Assembly (NCBI GenBank): GCA_902592265.1
Contig: CACJDV010000002.1
Span: 1 to 64,000, forward strand
DNA: 64,000 nt
Source: an uncultured Pelagibacteraceae bacterium
GTDB taxonomy: Bacteria > Pseudomonadota > Alphaproteobacteria > Pelagibacterales > Pelagibacteraceae
Direction of reading: 5' to 3'
Made by a program: the position numbers and the translations under genes. Shown here one piece after another: positions 20,176 through 30,694 of the stretch; positions within the stretch are counted from its first letter, which is position 1, and every line of letters begins with the position of its first letter. A model generated the notes under the pieces. It saw only the letters and a list, made by a program, of their open reading frames with translations, was not told the origin of the DNA and searched no databases.

Positions 20176-22418
20176 TAAAACTGAGTTCCTAATCTAAATC
20201 TAAACGTTTCAGTAATATCTGATGAGGCTTTTGACAGGGCATTTGCAAATGAAAAACTTAGTGGTCCAAGTGGTGTTAGTAAATTAAATGCAACTCCAGT
20301 TGAGCTTCTTATGGTGCTTTTATCATCCAAAGAACTATCATAATCAATCCCCCACACGTTAGCCGCATCAAAAAAAACTCCGATATCAAGATTGTCTAAA
20401 CCTTCAAAAATATTTGGTAAAGTTGCTGATACATTCAGTGCGGTTACATGATTTCCTCCAATATAATCATTATTATCAACAGGTCCGACTTTACCTTTTT
20501 CAAAACCTCTTAATTTTGATGAAGGCACACTCAATCTCTTTGAAATTCTTACATCGTCAGACAAGCCAGTTATAGTTTTGGCGTAAAAACTTATTTTTCC
20601 AATTGTATCGGATTTAGTAGATAACTTTTTATATTTAGATATTTCAAATGCATTTGAGAATTCTGAATTATCTGAAACTAGTGGTACCTCTTGAGAAAAA
20701 AAGGTTTGATATCCGCTTTCAGATCTATATCTTTTATCTCTTAAGTCCTGATTAATAGTATAATTAAAATATAAATCTGTATATGAACCCTCTTGATTTT
20801 TTAAAGTATTTGAAGCTTTACTTGATGTTTCCAAATCCTCAACAAGAATGTCAATTTCGGGACTTAAAAATATATTTTGAAACTGCTCAAATTTTGTACC
20901 CAAAGAAAACCCTAATTCAGAAGTTTTATATCCAGAGTTAGTCAATAAATCAGTTGTAGAACTTTTTATAGAAGTAAATAAAGTATTCTCAGAATTTCCA
21001 AAATTAGGTTTAGCATAAATAAAACGTCCTTTAACTGATTCAGGAGTAAGTTCAAGATTTGCGTCTAAATTAATACCTTGACCTAAAAAATTCTTTTCTT
21101 TAATACCACCACCGAGTATTTCGCCATTAGTTCCAAAACCGGCTTGTAAAGAAATTTCACCAGATGGTCTTTCCTCAACACTTATATCAACTATTTTTAA
21201 TGTATCGTCTGTACCATTTTTAATATCTGTGTTTACTTTCTTAAAAATTCCTAAGCTTTTTAAATTATTTATTGATTTATTAAATAAAATTTCGTTTAAC
21301 GGATCACCTTCATCTACTATAAGATTGTTTCTTATAACTTCCTCTAAGGTAGAATAGTTTCCAGAAATATTAATTTTTTCAACATATATTTTTTCACTTT
21401 CAGAGATATTTATTTCAAAATCAATCTTATCTTTATCAATTTTTTCAGAAATAGATGCATTTATAAATTCATATTGCTTAGTTAATGCAATTTTATCAAT
21501 ATCTTTCAATAATGTATTAACTTTCGATAAGGAATAAACTTCACCCTTAAGTTTAGTAAATTTTTTTTCAACAGTTTTAAAAGTGTTAGCGTCGTAGTTT
21601 GAGGGTATATTTAATCTAAAATTATTGAAAAAATATTTCTCTCCAGAAGTTATTTTAAAAATTAAATTAAAATTTGAATTTTTATCAAATTCAACAAAAG
21701 AATTTTCAACTAGTACGTTAAAATATCCGTTATCTTTAAAATAATTTGTTAATAATCTTTTATCTAAATTGATTAACTCCTCATTAATATAAACATTAGA
21801 TGAAACAAATTTCCAAAATTTATGCTCCTCTGAAGTTATGACTTCCTTTAATCTCTTGTCTTTAAAAACTTTATCGCCTAAAAAAACGATCTTTTTAATT
21901 TTTGCTTTTTCACCTAATTGGATATCAATTTTTAAATCAACAGAATTTAATTCTTTATTTAAATTTTTTGAACTTGTTATTTTTGAAAAATAATATCCAC
22001 TAGTTTTTAAAATATTTTGAATTAAACTTAAATCTGCAGAGAGTATTTCTTGGTCAAACGATTTCATTTCTGCTAGTTGAATTTTACCTTTTATAAATTC
22101 TACCAGGGATTGTTTTTTAATTCCTGTAATCTGAAAATTATCTATTATTGGGTTTTCCTTAACATTAATTTTTAAAATTTGATCCTCAAAAGTTACATTT
22201 ATGTCACTAAAAAAATTTGTTTTATAAAGATTTTTAATCAACCTATCTAATTTTTGTTTTGAAACATCCTCTTCAAGATTAATTTCAGAGAAAATTTTGA
22301 TTGTTTCATCTGAAATCCTTTTATTTCCAGATATCTCAAATTTTTTAATAGTTTCTGCACTTAGAGAAACTAAAAAAAAACAATAAATAAAAATTATTTT
22401 TATTAAAAAATTAATCAT
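20175..22418 (-). CDS. bamA: Outer membrane protein assembly factor BamA
   Basis: A 747-residue Omp85 protein: signal peptide at about 1-21, POTRA domains over about 22-400 (FEISGNKRISDETI, IKKIVFLGDKVFKD, VEKINISGNYSTLEEVIR), then the 16-strand barrel. The barrel has the conserved LRGFEKGKVGP (L6 VRGF-like) motif and ends in Phe. It inserts beta-barrel proteins into the outer membrane. The rseP protease gene usually found between dxr and bamA is missing; only 12 bp separate them. Confidence 0.95.
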   Translation of the reverse strand: MINFLIKIIFIYCFFLVSLSAETIKKFEISGNKRISDETIKIFSEINLEEDVSKQKLDRLIKNLYKTNFFSDINVTFEDQILKINVKENPIIDNFQITGIKKQSLVEFIKGKIQLAEMKSFDQEILSADLSLIQNILKTSGYYFSKITSSKNLNKELNSVDLKIDIQLGEKAKIKKIVFLGDKVFKDKRLKEVITSEEHKFWKFVSSNVYINEELINLDKRLLTNYFKDNGYFNVLVENSFVEFDKNSNFNLIFKITSGEKYFFNNFRLNIPSNYDANTFKTVEKKFTKLKGEVYSLSKVNTLLKDIDKIALTKQYEFINASISEKIDKDKIDFEINISESEKIYVEKINISGNYSTLEEVIRNNLIVDEGDPLNEILFNKSINNLKSLGIFKKVNTDIKNGTDDTLKIVDISVEERPSGEISLQAGFGTNGEILGGGIKEKNFLGQGINLDANLELTPESVKGRFIYAKPNFGNSENTLFTSIKSSTTDLLTNSGYKTSELGFSLGTKFEQFQNIFLSPEIDILVEDLETSSKASNTLKNQEGSYTDLYFNYTINQDLRDKRYRSESGYQTFFSQEVPLVSDNSEFSNAFEISKYKKLSTKSDTIGKISFYAKTITGLSDDVRISKRLSVPSSKLRGFEKGKVGPVDNNDYIGGNHVTALNVSATLPNIFEGLDNLDIGVFFDAANVWGIDYDSSLDDKSTIRSSTGVAFNLLTPLGPLSFSFANALSKASSDITETFRFRLGTQF

Positions 22419-22430
22419 AGATAAATGGTC

Positions 22431-23594
22431 TTATATACCTAAAGTCTCTAATTTAAAATGAACATAATCTCTTAAATTATATATCTCTTTAATGCTTTTA
22501 GGCTGAATTTTCTTAAATTTTTGAAATTCCTTTAAATTAGAAATTCTAAGAATTAATTTAGTGAGTTTTTGAAAATTAATTTGTTTCTCTAAAAACTTGT
22601 TAACTAAATAATCATTAACTGTTATTAAAACAGTTTCAAATAAAGAAGAATATTTAGGTAATTTATTAATTAATCGAACTAATGGAAATTTATTTTTTTT
22701 AATTTCTTGTAAATCAAGATTATTTAAATTCTTAAGATCTAATGAATTTGTCTTTAAATCTTTATTTTTTTTATAATAGACAGAATTATATATTGGTATT
22801 TTCATATCAGGTTCATGAATTAGTATTTTGCTTAAACCATCTTTAAATTTAATTATAGTGTGCACATATGATTTGGGATGAGTGAGTATTGATATCTTAT
22901 CATAACCAATATCAAATATATTTTTTGCCTCTATCACTTCAAAAACTTTATTCATTAGGGTTGCCGAGTCAATTGTAATTTTTTTTCCCATTTGCCAATT
23001 AGGATGTTTAAGAGCATCACTTAATTTAATCTTTTTAAACTGATTCTTTGGAAGGTTTAAGAATGGTCCACCCGATGCAGTTATATAAATTTTTTCTATA
23101 TTATTTGTTTCTTTGTTTTCTATAAGTGAAAAAATTGAAAAATGCTCTGAGTCTACTGGAATAAAAGCAGTTTTATTTTTTTTAAGTTCATTTTTTATTA
23201 ATGGCCATCCACAAACTATTGCCTCTTTATTTGCTATTGCAATTAATTTTGTTCGATTTATTATTTTATACGTAGGTAACAAACCACCTATTCCAGAAAT
23301 AGCACTCATTACATAATCGATTTTCTTTGGCAAAATTTTTTTCAAACTTTCAAAGTTTTGAAAAATATTAATTTTTTTATTTTTACAAATCATTTTTGTT
23401 TTTTTAAAACTATCAGGATCAGTTACGATTATATTTTTTACATTAAATCTTTTTGCTTGACTTATTAAATCTTTATAATTTGTATTGGCTGTTAGTAATT
23501 CTATCTTAAAATTTTTTTTATCTTTTTTAATTATCTCAAGTAAGGATTTCCCAATAGAACTTGTAGAACCTAAAATTGCAATTTTTTTTTTCAT
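22431..23594 (-). CDS. dxr: 1-deoxy-D-xylulose 5-phosphate reductoisomerase
   Basis: A 387-residue NADPH enzyme making MEP, the first committed isoprenoid step. The N-terminal ILGSTSSIGKS binds NADPH; IANKEAIVCGW, the metal-binding PVDSEHFSIF, TASGGPF and HPNWQMGKKITIDSATLMNK are all present. It feeds IspD/IspF (base 1) and ultimately UppS just upstream. It overlaps cdsA by 4 bp. Confidence 0.96.
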   Translation of the reverse strand: MKKKIAILGSTSSIGKSLLEIIKKDKKNFKIELLTANTNYKDLISQAKRFNVKNIIVTDPDSFKKTKMICKNKKINIFQNFESLKKILPKKIDYVMSAISGIGGLLPTYKIINRTKLIAIANKEAIVCGWPLIKNELKKNKTAFIPVDSEHFSIFSLIENKETNNIEKIYITASGGPFLNLPKNQFKKIKLSDALKHPNWQMGKKITIDSATLMNKVFEVIEAKNIFDIGYDKISILTHPKSYVHTIIKFKDGLSKILIHEPDMKIPIYNSVYYKKNKDLKTNSLDLKNLNNLDLQEIKKNKFPLVRLINKLPKYSSLFETVLITVNDYLVNKFLEKQINFQKLTKLILRISNLKEFQKFKKIQPKSIKEIYNLRDYVHFKLETLGI

Positions 23595-24241
23595 AAAATT
23601 AAATAAGAAATAGGAATAGCAAATATCAAGCCATCTATTCTATCTAATATACCTCCATGACCTGGAATAATTTTACCTGTATCTTTAACATTTGCTAATC
23701 GTTTAAAATAAGAAATTATAAGATCTCCAATTTGACTTACTGAAGAAATAATCAATATAAAAATAAAAAACTTCATCTCAATAGGGTAATTACCAAATGT
23801 TTCCAAATATATACTCATATCCGGGTAATAAAAATTATCATAAATTAAACCTGCCACTACAGCTAAAAGAAAACCTCCAAATACTCCTGCATAAGTCTTA
23901 TTAGGACTAATCTTTATTAGTTTTGGACCTTTAAAAAATTTACCAAAAATATAACCACCTATGTCAGTAAAAATACAAATCAGAATTATTAAAATAAAAT
24001 AGTTTATTCCTTCTATATTTCTTATTTGATATGCACAATAAAATGAGAATAATAAAAAAATTGTACCTAAAATTTTATAAATTATTTTTTTTTTACACAA
24101 AATTATCCATTCATATGTGGTGGCAAGAAATAAAATACTTAAAAAAAAAGTAAAAAACACTGAGCCTTTTATTAAAAAAAATAATGAAAGCGGTATGATT
24201 ACAATTGAACTATAAATTCTTTTTTCAAATTCTTTTTTCAT
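23591..24241 (-). CDS. cdsA: Phosphatidate cytidylyltransferase
   Basis: A 216-residue multi-pass membrane enzyme making CDP-diacylglycerol from phosphatidate and CTP. The C-terminal CDS signature is intact: SYFKRLANVKDTGKIIPGHG then GILDRIDG. It is shorter than E. coli CdsA (285), a usual trait in compact Alphaproteobacteria. It overlaps uppS by 1 bp and dxr by 4 bp. Confidence 0.93.
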   Translation of the reverse strand: MKKEFEKRIYSSIVIIPLSLFFLIKGSVFFTFFLSILFLATTYEWIILCKKKIIYKILGTIFLLFSFYCAYQIRNIEGINYFILIILICIFTDIGGYIFGKFFKGPKLIKISPNKTYAGVFGGFLLAVVAGLIYDNFYYPDMSIYLETFGNYPIEMKFFIFILIISSVSQIGDLIISYFKRLANVKDTGKIIPGHGGILDRIDGLIFAIPISYLIL

Positions 24242-24915
24242 TAAATTTTCCCAAAATTTCTTTTAATATTCTTATATTTCTTAATTATTTTATAATAATC
24301 TTTTTCGTTAAAATCAGGCCACAATTTTTTTTCAAAAAAAATCTCAGAATATGCTATTTGCCATAGCAAAAAGTTACTCAATCTTTTAGTATTTCCAGTT
24401 CTAATCAATATATCTGGATCTGGTATGTCTTTTGTTTCTAAATATTTTTTTATATTTTTTTCGTTTATTAATTCTTTATTTTTTACTAATTCTTTAAATG
24501 AGTGTATTAACTCTGTTTTTGAACCATAATTTAAAGCTAAATTTATTTGAAGTCTTTTATTCTTTGATGTTTTTTTTTCTGATAAGCTTAACAAGCTATT
24601 TAACTTGGTTGAAAAATTTTTTCTACCAATAATCTTTAACTTTATTTTTTGTTTATTTAAATCTTCAATTTTTTCTTTAAGAAAATTTTCCAAAAGATTA
24701 AACAGAAAATTGATTTCTTTTTTTGGCCTCTTCCAGTTTTCTGTTGAAAAAGCATACAAGGTAAGAAATTTTATATTATTTTTAATTGTTTCTTTAATAA
24801 TTTTTTCAACCGTATTTAAACCAGCTTTATGACCAGCATTTCTTGAATTTTTATACTTCAACCCCCACCTACCATTACCATCCATGATAATGGCTACATG
24901 TTTTAATGGGTTCAT
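24241..24915 (-). CDS. uppS: Undecaprenyl diphosphate synthase
   Basis: A 224-residue cis-prenyltransferase making the C55 lipid carrier for peptidoglycan and polysaccharides. The catalytic D12 is in IIMDGNGRWG; YAFSTENWKRP and the C-terminal IRTGNTKRLSNFLLWQIAYSE contain the diphosphate-binding Arg residues. It overlaps frr by 4 bp. Confidence 0.96.
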   Translation of the reverse strand: MNPLKHVAIIMDGNGRWGLKYKNSRNAGHKAGLNTVEKIIKETIKNNIKFLTLYAFSTENWKRPKKEINFLFNLLENFLKEKIEDLNKQKIKLKIIGRKNFSTKLNSLLSLSEKKTSKNKRLQINLALNYGSKTELIHSFKELVKNKELINEKNIKKYLETKDIPDPDILIRTGNTKRLSNFLLWQIAYSEIFFEKKLWPDFNEKDYYKIIKKYKNIKRNFGKI

Positions 24916-25463
24916 ATCGTCATTATTTCTTTTTCTTTTGTTGAAACTTTTTCATCAACTGTTGCAATATGTTTGTCTGTAATTAATTGAACGTTTTTTT
25001 CAAAAGATTTTTCTTCATCCTCACCTATTTCTTTAGATTTTAAAAGTTTTTTTAATTCTTCATTAGCATCTCTCCTTATATTTCGAATTGCAACTTTACA
25101 TTTTTCACCCATTGCTTTTATTAATTTTTTTAGTTCTATTCTTCTCTCTTCATTCAATCCAGGAATAGGAAGTCTAATTAATTGTCCATCTACTTGAGGA
25201 TTAAGTCCTAACTCAGATTTTTTTATAGCTGCATCTACTAAAGGCACATTATTTTGGTCCCATACTTGGATATTAATCATTCTAGGCTCTGGTGTTGTAA
25301 TACTTCCAATTTGATTAATTGGCATTTGTTGTCCATAAACATCTACTTTTACAAGATCCAGCATCGCTGAATTAGCTCTTCCAGTTCTTAGTGAGGATAG
25401 CTCTTTAGAAAATACCTCAATCGCTTTATCCATTTTGAGGCTATGTGATTTTTCATCGAACAT
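24912..25463 (-). CDS. frr: Ribosome recycling factor
   Basis: A 183-residue factor that splits post-termination ribosomes with EF-G. RTGRANSAMLDLVKVDVYG and MINIQVWDQNNV, then LPIPGLNEERRIEL and AIRNIRRDANEELKK, are diagnostic. It starts immediately at the tsf stop (no gap), in the place where pyrH normally stands between tsf and frr. Confidence 0.97.
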   Translation of the reverse strand: MFDEKSHSLKMDKAIEVFSKELSSLRTGRANSAMLDLVKVDVYGQQMPINQIGSITTPEPRMINIQVWDQNNVPLVDAAIKKSELGLNPQVDGQLIRLPIPGLNEERRIELKKLIKAMGEKCKVAIRNIRRDANEELKKLLKSKEIGEDEEKSFEKNVQLITDKHIATVDEKVSTKEKEIMTI

Positions 25464-26315
25464 TTATTCGCCTATTTTAATTCTGCTGAATTCCTTTATT
25501 TTCAAATCGTTTACAGCAAGTTCTTTTAAAACATCTTGAACTTTCTTTTTAGGCTCCATCACCCAAGCCTGAGTCATAAGAGCATTTTCTTCTTTAAATT
25601 TATTCATTTTTCCTAAGCTAATCTTTTTAGCTATGTCCTCTGGTTTACCAGAATTTTTAAGCTCTTCTGTTATTAATTCTTGCTCTTTATCAATAATTGC
25701 TTTGTCAATTAATGTTGACTCTAAAGCTAAAGGATTTGAAGCTGCAATATGCATTGATAATTGTTTACCAAATGTTTTTACATTTTCAGAATTTTCTTTA
25801 GTTTCCAACGAAACAATCACTGCTAGTTTTGCCAGGTTGTCCTTAACCACTGTATGTAAATATTGATAATTAGTCGAAGAAGAGTTTGAGATAGTTTTTG
25901 TTTGTCCAATAGTTATTTTTTCTCCAATTTTAGCAATCAAAGCAACCAAATTATCCTCAACTGAGGAACCATTTTTCATTTTAGCTTTATTAAGATTTTC
26001 AAGATTAGAATCATTTTGGTTATTTAATTCACTTAGCTCTTTCACAAAATTTATAAAATCATCATTTTTTGCTACAAAATCTGTTTCACAATTAACTTCG
26101 ATTATTGAAGTCTTTTTTTCATCACCACTAATTGCAACAACACCTTCTTTTGCCTCTCTTGACATTTTTTTTGATGCTTTTGAAATTCCTTTTACCCTTA
26201 AAATTTCTACAGCTTTATCTAGATCACCATTAGCCTCTTTTATTGCTAAGTTACAGTCTTTAAAACCAGCTCCTGTAGCAATTCTTAACTTTTTTACTTT
26301 TTCGACATCACTCAT
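25464..26315 (-). CDS. tsf: Elongation factor Ts
   Basis: A 283-residue nucleotide-exchange factor for EF-Tu. The N-terminal UBA-like domain has [19 protein letters not shown]; the conserved [13 protein letters not shown] core motif follows, and IAASNPLAL lies in the C-terminal domain. It is one base from rpsB. Full length. Confidence 0.96.
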   Translation of the reverse strand: MSDVEKVKKLRIATGAGFKDCNLAIKEANGDLDKAVEILRVKGISKASKKMSREAKEGVVAISGDEKKTSIIEVNCETDFVAKNDDFINFVKELSELNNQNDSNLENLNKAKMKNGSSVEDNLVALIAKIGEKITIGQTKTISNSSSTNYQYLHTVVKDNLAKLAVIVSLETKENSENVKTFGKQLSMHIAASNPLALESTLIDKAIIDKEQELITEELKNSGKPEDIAKKISLGKMNKFKEENALMTQAWVMEPKKKVQDVLKELAVNDLKIKEFSRIKIGE

Positions 26316-26316
26316 A

Positions 26317-27126
26317 CTAATTTATCATTTCTTTCTTTTTTTTACTAAATTTTTCCTCTAATTTTTCTCTATCTTTTTCTTGTACAGTCTTAGATGATTT
26401 TGTCTCTTTTTTTATATTCTCTTTTTTCTCAACTACAGGAATTGAACTTTTTGCAGAAATAATTGTCTCTTTAATTAAATTACAATATAAATCTATTGCT
26501 CTTCTGGCATCATCATTACCTGGGATTGGATAATCAATACCATCAGGATTTGAATTACTATCTAATATTGCAACAATTGGGATTCCCAATTTAACTGACT
26601 CCTGAATGGCAAGTGACTCGTAATTTGTATCTATAATAAATACTAAATCAGGAACTTTTTTCATTTCTGCTATGCCACCCAATGATCTTTGTAGCTTATC
26701 TTTTTTAACACTCATTTTAAGAAGTTCTTTTTTTGTAAAACCTCTATTTTCTGACACTAGATTTAATTCTAATTGTTTTAACTTTTTGATTGAATTTGAT
26801 ATAGTTCCCCAATTAGTTAGCATTCCTCCTAACCATCTATAGTTTACAAAATATTGATCAGTCTCTTTAGCAACCTCAGCTATAGCCTCTGATGCTTGTT
26901 TTTTTGTTGAGACAAATAATATTTTTCCATTATTAGATATAACTTCGTGAACTTTTTCTAGCGCAATTTTTGTAAGTTCTAAAGTTTGAGTTAGGTCTAT
27001 TATATGAATGGAGTCTCTTTTGCCAAAAATATATTTTTTCATTTTTGGGTTCCATCTAAGTGTTTTGTGTCCTAAATGAACACCCGCCTCTAATAATTGT
27101 TGGATTGTAACGTTAGGTATTTTCAT
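26317..27126 (-). CDS. rpsB: 30S ribosomal protein S2
   Basis: A 269-residue uS2 protein. [33 protein letters not shown] blocks and [25 protein letters not shown] strands are present, followed by a lysine/glutamate-rich C-terminal extension of about 45 residues. It heads the rpsB-to-lpxB run; a 130-bp leader lies upstream. Confidence 0.95.
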   Translation of the reverse strand: MKIPNVTIQQLLEAGVHLGHKTLRWNPKMKKYIFGKRDSIHIIDLTQTLELTKIALEKVHEVISNNGKILFVSTKKQASEAIAEVAKETDQYFVNYRWLGGMLTNWGTISNSIKKLKQLELNLVSENRGFTKKELLKMSVKKDKLQRSLGGIAEMKKVPDLVFIIDTNYESLAIQESVKLGIPIVAILDSNSNPDGIDYPIPGNDDARRAIDLYCNLIKETIISAKSSIPVVEKKENIKKETKSSKTVQEKDREKLEEKFSKKKKEMIN

Positions 27127-27256
27127 ATTTATTCCCGGTTAAGCCACCACAGTAATTTCCAATTAAGGACCGGAGGTATAAAACCAAAAACTGTGTGCGT
27201 TTTTGTTAATTTTAGAGACTATTTACAAAGATTTTTTTTATTTAACAAGCTTAAAA
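27127..27256 (-). promoter_or_regulatory. rpsB promoter/leader region with potential RNA structure
   Basis: A 130-bp gap upstream of rpsB. Read on the minus strand, the leader includes CTCCGGTCC about 50 nt before the ATG and TTAACCGGG close to the start; CCGGT and ACCGG can pair and bracket a ~30-nt loop. This GC-rich island is unusual for the genome's intergenic DNA. S2 autoregulates its mRNA in other bacteria, so an S2-binding leader is possible. A weak promoter (TTGTTA, 17 bp, TAAATA) can be drawn at the dnaE end. Confidence 0.35.
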
Positions 27257-30200
27257 TTATCGAATAATTGCAGAAATCTCTTTATTTCTAATTATATTTA
27301 ACATTTTTCTATCGATATTTCTCTTATTCTTAAGTGTAAAATCTAATTCATTATTTTGGTCTCGTATCTTAATTTTAACAACTGTATTTCCATCATTAGG
27401 GATAATTTTTGAAATTTCGCTCAATTCCTCTAATGATTTTAAGTTAAAAAGTACCTCTTCGATTGGTTTATTTATCAACTCTGAAAGTGAGGCTATTTTC
27501 TGAACATTTATTCTCTTAAAACGATTTTCTTCATCTGAAACAGATTTTGCTAAAGTTAATATTATCGATGATCCCTCTTTTAATATATCTCGATTTTTTT
27601 CCAAAACTTCGGAAAAAATAAATAATTCAAAAACACTTGTTAGATCAGTTAATTTTAAAACAGCGTAAGAATTACCTTTAGCTGTTTTTCTCTCTACTAT
27701 TTTTAATAAAGTTGCAGCAATATTTGAATTAATTATCTCATGATCATTATTAAAACTTAAATAGTCTTTTATATTATAGTCTGCAAATATTTCTTTAAAT
27801 TGATTTAAGGGATGATCAGATATAAAAAAGCCAATTGACTCAAATTCTTTAGATAATCTTTCCTCAAACTTCCAATCATCAATCTTTTTTATTACTTCAT
27901 TATCCTGCATGTTATTTTCACCAAATAAATCAATCTGATTAGTAGATTTATTTTCATAAATATTTTTAGATTTTGTAATAAAATTTGGTATTGAATCGAA
28001 TAACGAGTGTCTGTTCAAGTTTATATTATCAAAAGCACCTGCTTTAACTAAACCTTCTAATTGTAACTTATTTATATCTTTTGGATTTACTCTATTTAAA
28101 AAATCATTTATCGAGCTAAATTTTCCATTTTTCAGTCTTTCTTCAACAATATTTGAAATTGCTTCATATCCAACAGCTTTGATGGCTCCCAATGCATAAA
28201 AGAATTTTTCTCCATCTGTTCTAAAATCGGCATAACATTCATTTATGTCTGGTCTTACTATTTGTATATTTAATCTTTTTAATTCCTCATAAAACTCATT
28301 TAATTTGTTTTGATTAGAAATGTCCATTGTCATTGATGCAGCAATAAATTCTTTTGGATAATATGTTTTTAAATAAGCAGTTTGATATGAAATAATTGCA
28401 TATGCAGCTGCATGACTTTTATTAAATCCATATTCCGCAAAAGGCTCTATTTTCAAAAATATTCCTGCTGCAACATCCTTACTTATTCCATTATTTACAG
28501 CACCAGAAATAAAACTTTGTTTTTGCTTTTCTAATTCTGCCCTTTTCTTTTTACCCATTGCCCTTCTCAAAATATCTGCTTGACCAGCTGTGAAGCCAGA
28601 AAGTTTTTGTGCAATTTGCATAACTTGTTCTTGATAAATTATTACCCCATAGGTAGGTCTTAAAATATCTTCAAGTAAAGGATGTAAATAATCAGGTGTT
28701 TTTTTTCCATGTTTGCAATCATTATAAATTGGTATATTACTCATTGGACCTGGTCTATAAAGTGCTACTAAAGCAATAATATCCTCTATGTGATTTGGTT
28801 TCATTTGCATTAATGCTTCACGCATTCCAGCACTCTCAATTTGAAATAAACCAACAGTTTTTCCAGATGATAATAAATCAAAAACTTTTTGATCTTCAAA
28901 ATTTATATTTTCAATATTAAATTTTTTATCTTTTTTTCTTAATAGTTTTTGAGTGTTATTTATAACTGTCAAAGTTTTTAGTCCCAAAAAATCAAACTTG
29001 ATTAATCCAGCATTTTCAGCTGAGTACATGTCAAATTGTGTTGAAGGTAATAATAAGTTAGATGTTGCGTCCTTATATAGTGGAACAGTCTCGGTTAAAT
29101 CTTTATCAGCTATGACAACACCAGCAGCATGAGTTGCAACATTTCTATTTAATCCTTCTAATTTTAATGAAAGATCTGTAAGTTTCTTTACTCTACTATC
29201 CTCATTTATCAGTTTTTGAAGTCTAGGTTCTCCAGCTATACACTCAGTTAGATTTTGTGGCCTTGATGGATCAAACGGTATCATTTTCGATATACTATCA
29301 ACAAACCCATAAGCCAGTCCTAAAACACGTCCAACGTCTCTTATAACCATTCTAGCCTTTAATTTTCCAAATGTAATTATATGAGCTACACTATTTTCAT
29401 ATTTTTTTGTCAAATATTCAAAAACTAAATCTCTTTTTTCTTCGCAAAAATCTATATCAAAATCTGGCATTGAGATTCTGTCTGGATTCAAAAATCTCTC
29501 AAAAATTAAGTTAAATTTTATTGGATCAACATCAGTTATTGAAAGACACCAAGCGACCAGAGAACCAGCACCAGATCCTCTACCAGGTCCAACTGGTATA
29601 TCATTTTCTTTCGCCCATTTTATATAATCAGATACAATTAAAAAATAACTTGCATAATTCATTTTAATTATGATTTCTAATTCATGATCTAATCTATCTT
29701 TGTATTTTAAATAATTCTTGTCAGATAAAAAATCTTTATCATTTAAGTTAAATAAGTTTATAAATTTTTTATTGAGACCATCTATTGAGTTTTTCTTCAA
29801 AATTTCATCAGCGCTAATACCTTTGTCAGAACTGATATTGGGTAATATAGGTTTAGACGATAAGGGTCTAAAATTACATCGAAATGGAAAATTATAATTA
29901 TTTTCTAATGCCTCTGGTAAATCGGCAAACAAATCAACCATTTCTGAACTACTTTTAAGGTAATGATTGTTACTAAATCTAACTCTATTTTTTTCATTAA
30001 CATAAGTCTTATTTTTTATACATATCAATGCGTCATGCGCTTCGTGCATATCTTTATTGATATAGAACACTTCATTAGTTGCGATTATAGGAATATCTAA
30101 TTTTTTTGAACTGATTAAATTAAATTTTTCAAACTCTTTTTCATTTTGGTCACCATGACGTTGTATTTCAATATAAAATCTATCTCCATAATTAGATTTC

Positions 30201-30694
30201 AGTTTTGAAAAAATTTCACTAATTTCCGAAAATTTACCTTTATTAAATAACTGTCCAAATAAGCCATTAATTGTTCCAGAGAATATTGCTACACCCTCAT
30301 TGTTATTTAATAATTCATTTAAATCTAAATGAGGGTCAGAAAGTTCATCATTTTTTAAGTAAGATAAAGAAGACAAATTTATTATTGTTTTGTAACCGTT
30401 CTCATTCAAAGCAAATAAAGGTATTAGACCAGTTGTATCATTAAATTTAAAATTGATTTGTGTTCCAATTATTGGTTGAGACCCAGATTTAGATAATTTT
30501 TCAGCAAACTCTAATGCACCACATAAATTAGAGGTATCACATAAACCCACTGCTTTTAACTTACTGTCTTTTGTAATATCTTTTAAATCATCTATCTTAA
30601 CAGCTCCCTCACATATAGAAAATTGAGAGTGTATTTTTAGATGATTGAAATTTGAGGAATTAGACTCTTGCATTAATGGTTTTAATATTACCAT
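27257..30694 (-). CDS. dnaE: DNA polymerase III alpha subunit
   Basis: A 1145-residue replicative polymerase. The N-terminal PHP domain begins with LKIHSQFSICEGAVK; the palm has GPGRGSGAGSLVAW and the catalytic Asp pair in MPDFDIDFCEEKRD; GFNKSHAAAYA is the conserved C-family segment, with the HhH and OB domains after. The ATG at 30694 has GGAAA upstream and overlaps lolD by 35 bp; the ATG at 30673 (MQESNSS) is an equally plausible start. Confidence 0.95.
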   Translation of the reverse strand: MVILKPLMQESNSSNFNHLKIHSQFSICEGAVKIDDLKDITKDSKLKAVGLCDTSNLCGALEFAEKLSKSGSQPIIGTQINFKFNDTTGLIPLFALNENGYKTIINLSSLSYLKNDELSDPHLDLNELLNNNEGVAIFSGTINGLFGQLFNKGKFSEISEIFSKLKSNYGDRFYIEIQRHGDQNEKEFEKFNLISSKKLDIPIIATNEVFYINKDMHEAHDALICIKNKTYVNEKNRVRFSNNHYLKSSSEMVDLFADLPEALENNYNFPFRCNFRPLSSKPILPNISSDKGISADEILKKNSIDGLNKKFINLFNLNDKDFLSDKNYLKYKDRLDHELEIIIKMNYASYFLIVSDYIKWAKENDIPVGPGRGSGAGSLVAWCLSITDVDPIKFNLIFERFLNPDRISMPDFDIDFCEEKRDLVFEYLTKKYENSVAHIITFGKLKARMVIRDVGRVLGLAYGFVDSISKMIPFDPSRPQNLTECIAGEPRLQKLINEDSRVKKLTDLSLKLEGLNRNVATHAAGVVIADKDLTETVPLYKDATSNLLLPSTQFDMYSAENAGLIKFDFLGLKTLTVINNTQKLLRKKDKKFNIENINFEDQKVFDLLSSGKTVGLFQIESAGMREALMQMKPNHIEDIIALVALYRPGPMSNIPIYNDCKHGKKTPDYLHPLLEDILRPTYGVIIYQEQVMQIAQKLSGFTAGQADILRRAMGKKKRAELEKQKQSFISGAVNNGISKDVAAGIFLKIEPFAEYGFNKSHAAAYAIISYQTAYLKTYYPKEFIAASMTMDISNQNKLNEFYEELKRLNIQIVRPDINECYADFRTDGEKFFYALGAIKAVGYEAISNIVEERLKNGKFSSINDFLNRVNPKDINKLQLEGLVKAGAFDNINLNRHSLFDSIPNFITKSKNIYENKSTNQIDLFGENNMQDNEVIKKIDDWKFEERLSKEFESIGFFISDHPLNQFKEIFADYNIKDYLSFNNDHEIINSNIAATLLKIVERKTAKGNSYAVLKLTDLTSVFELFIFSEVLEKNRDILKEGSSIILTLAKSVSDEENRFKRINVQKIASLSELINKPIEEVLFNLKSLEELSEISKIIPNDGNTVVKIKIRDQNNELDFTLKNKRNIDRKMLNIIRNKEISAIIR

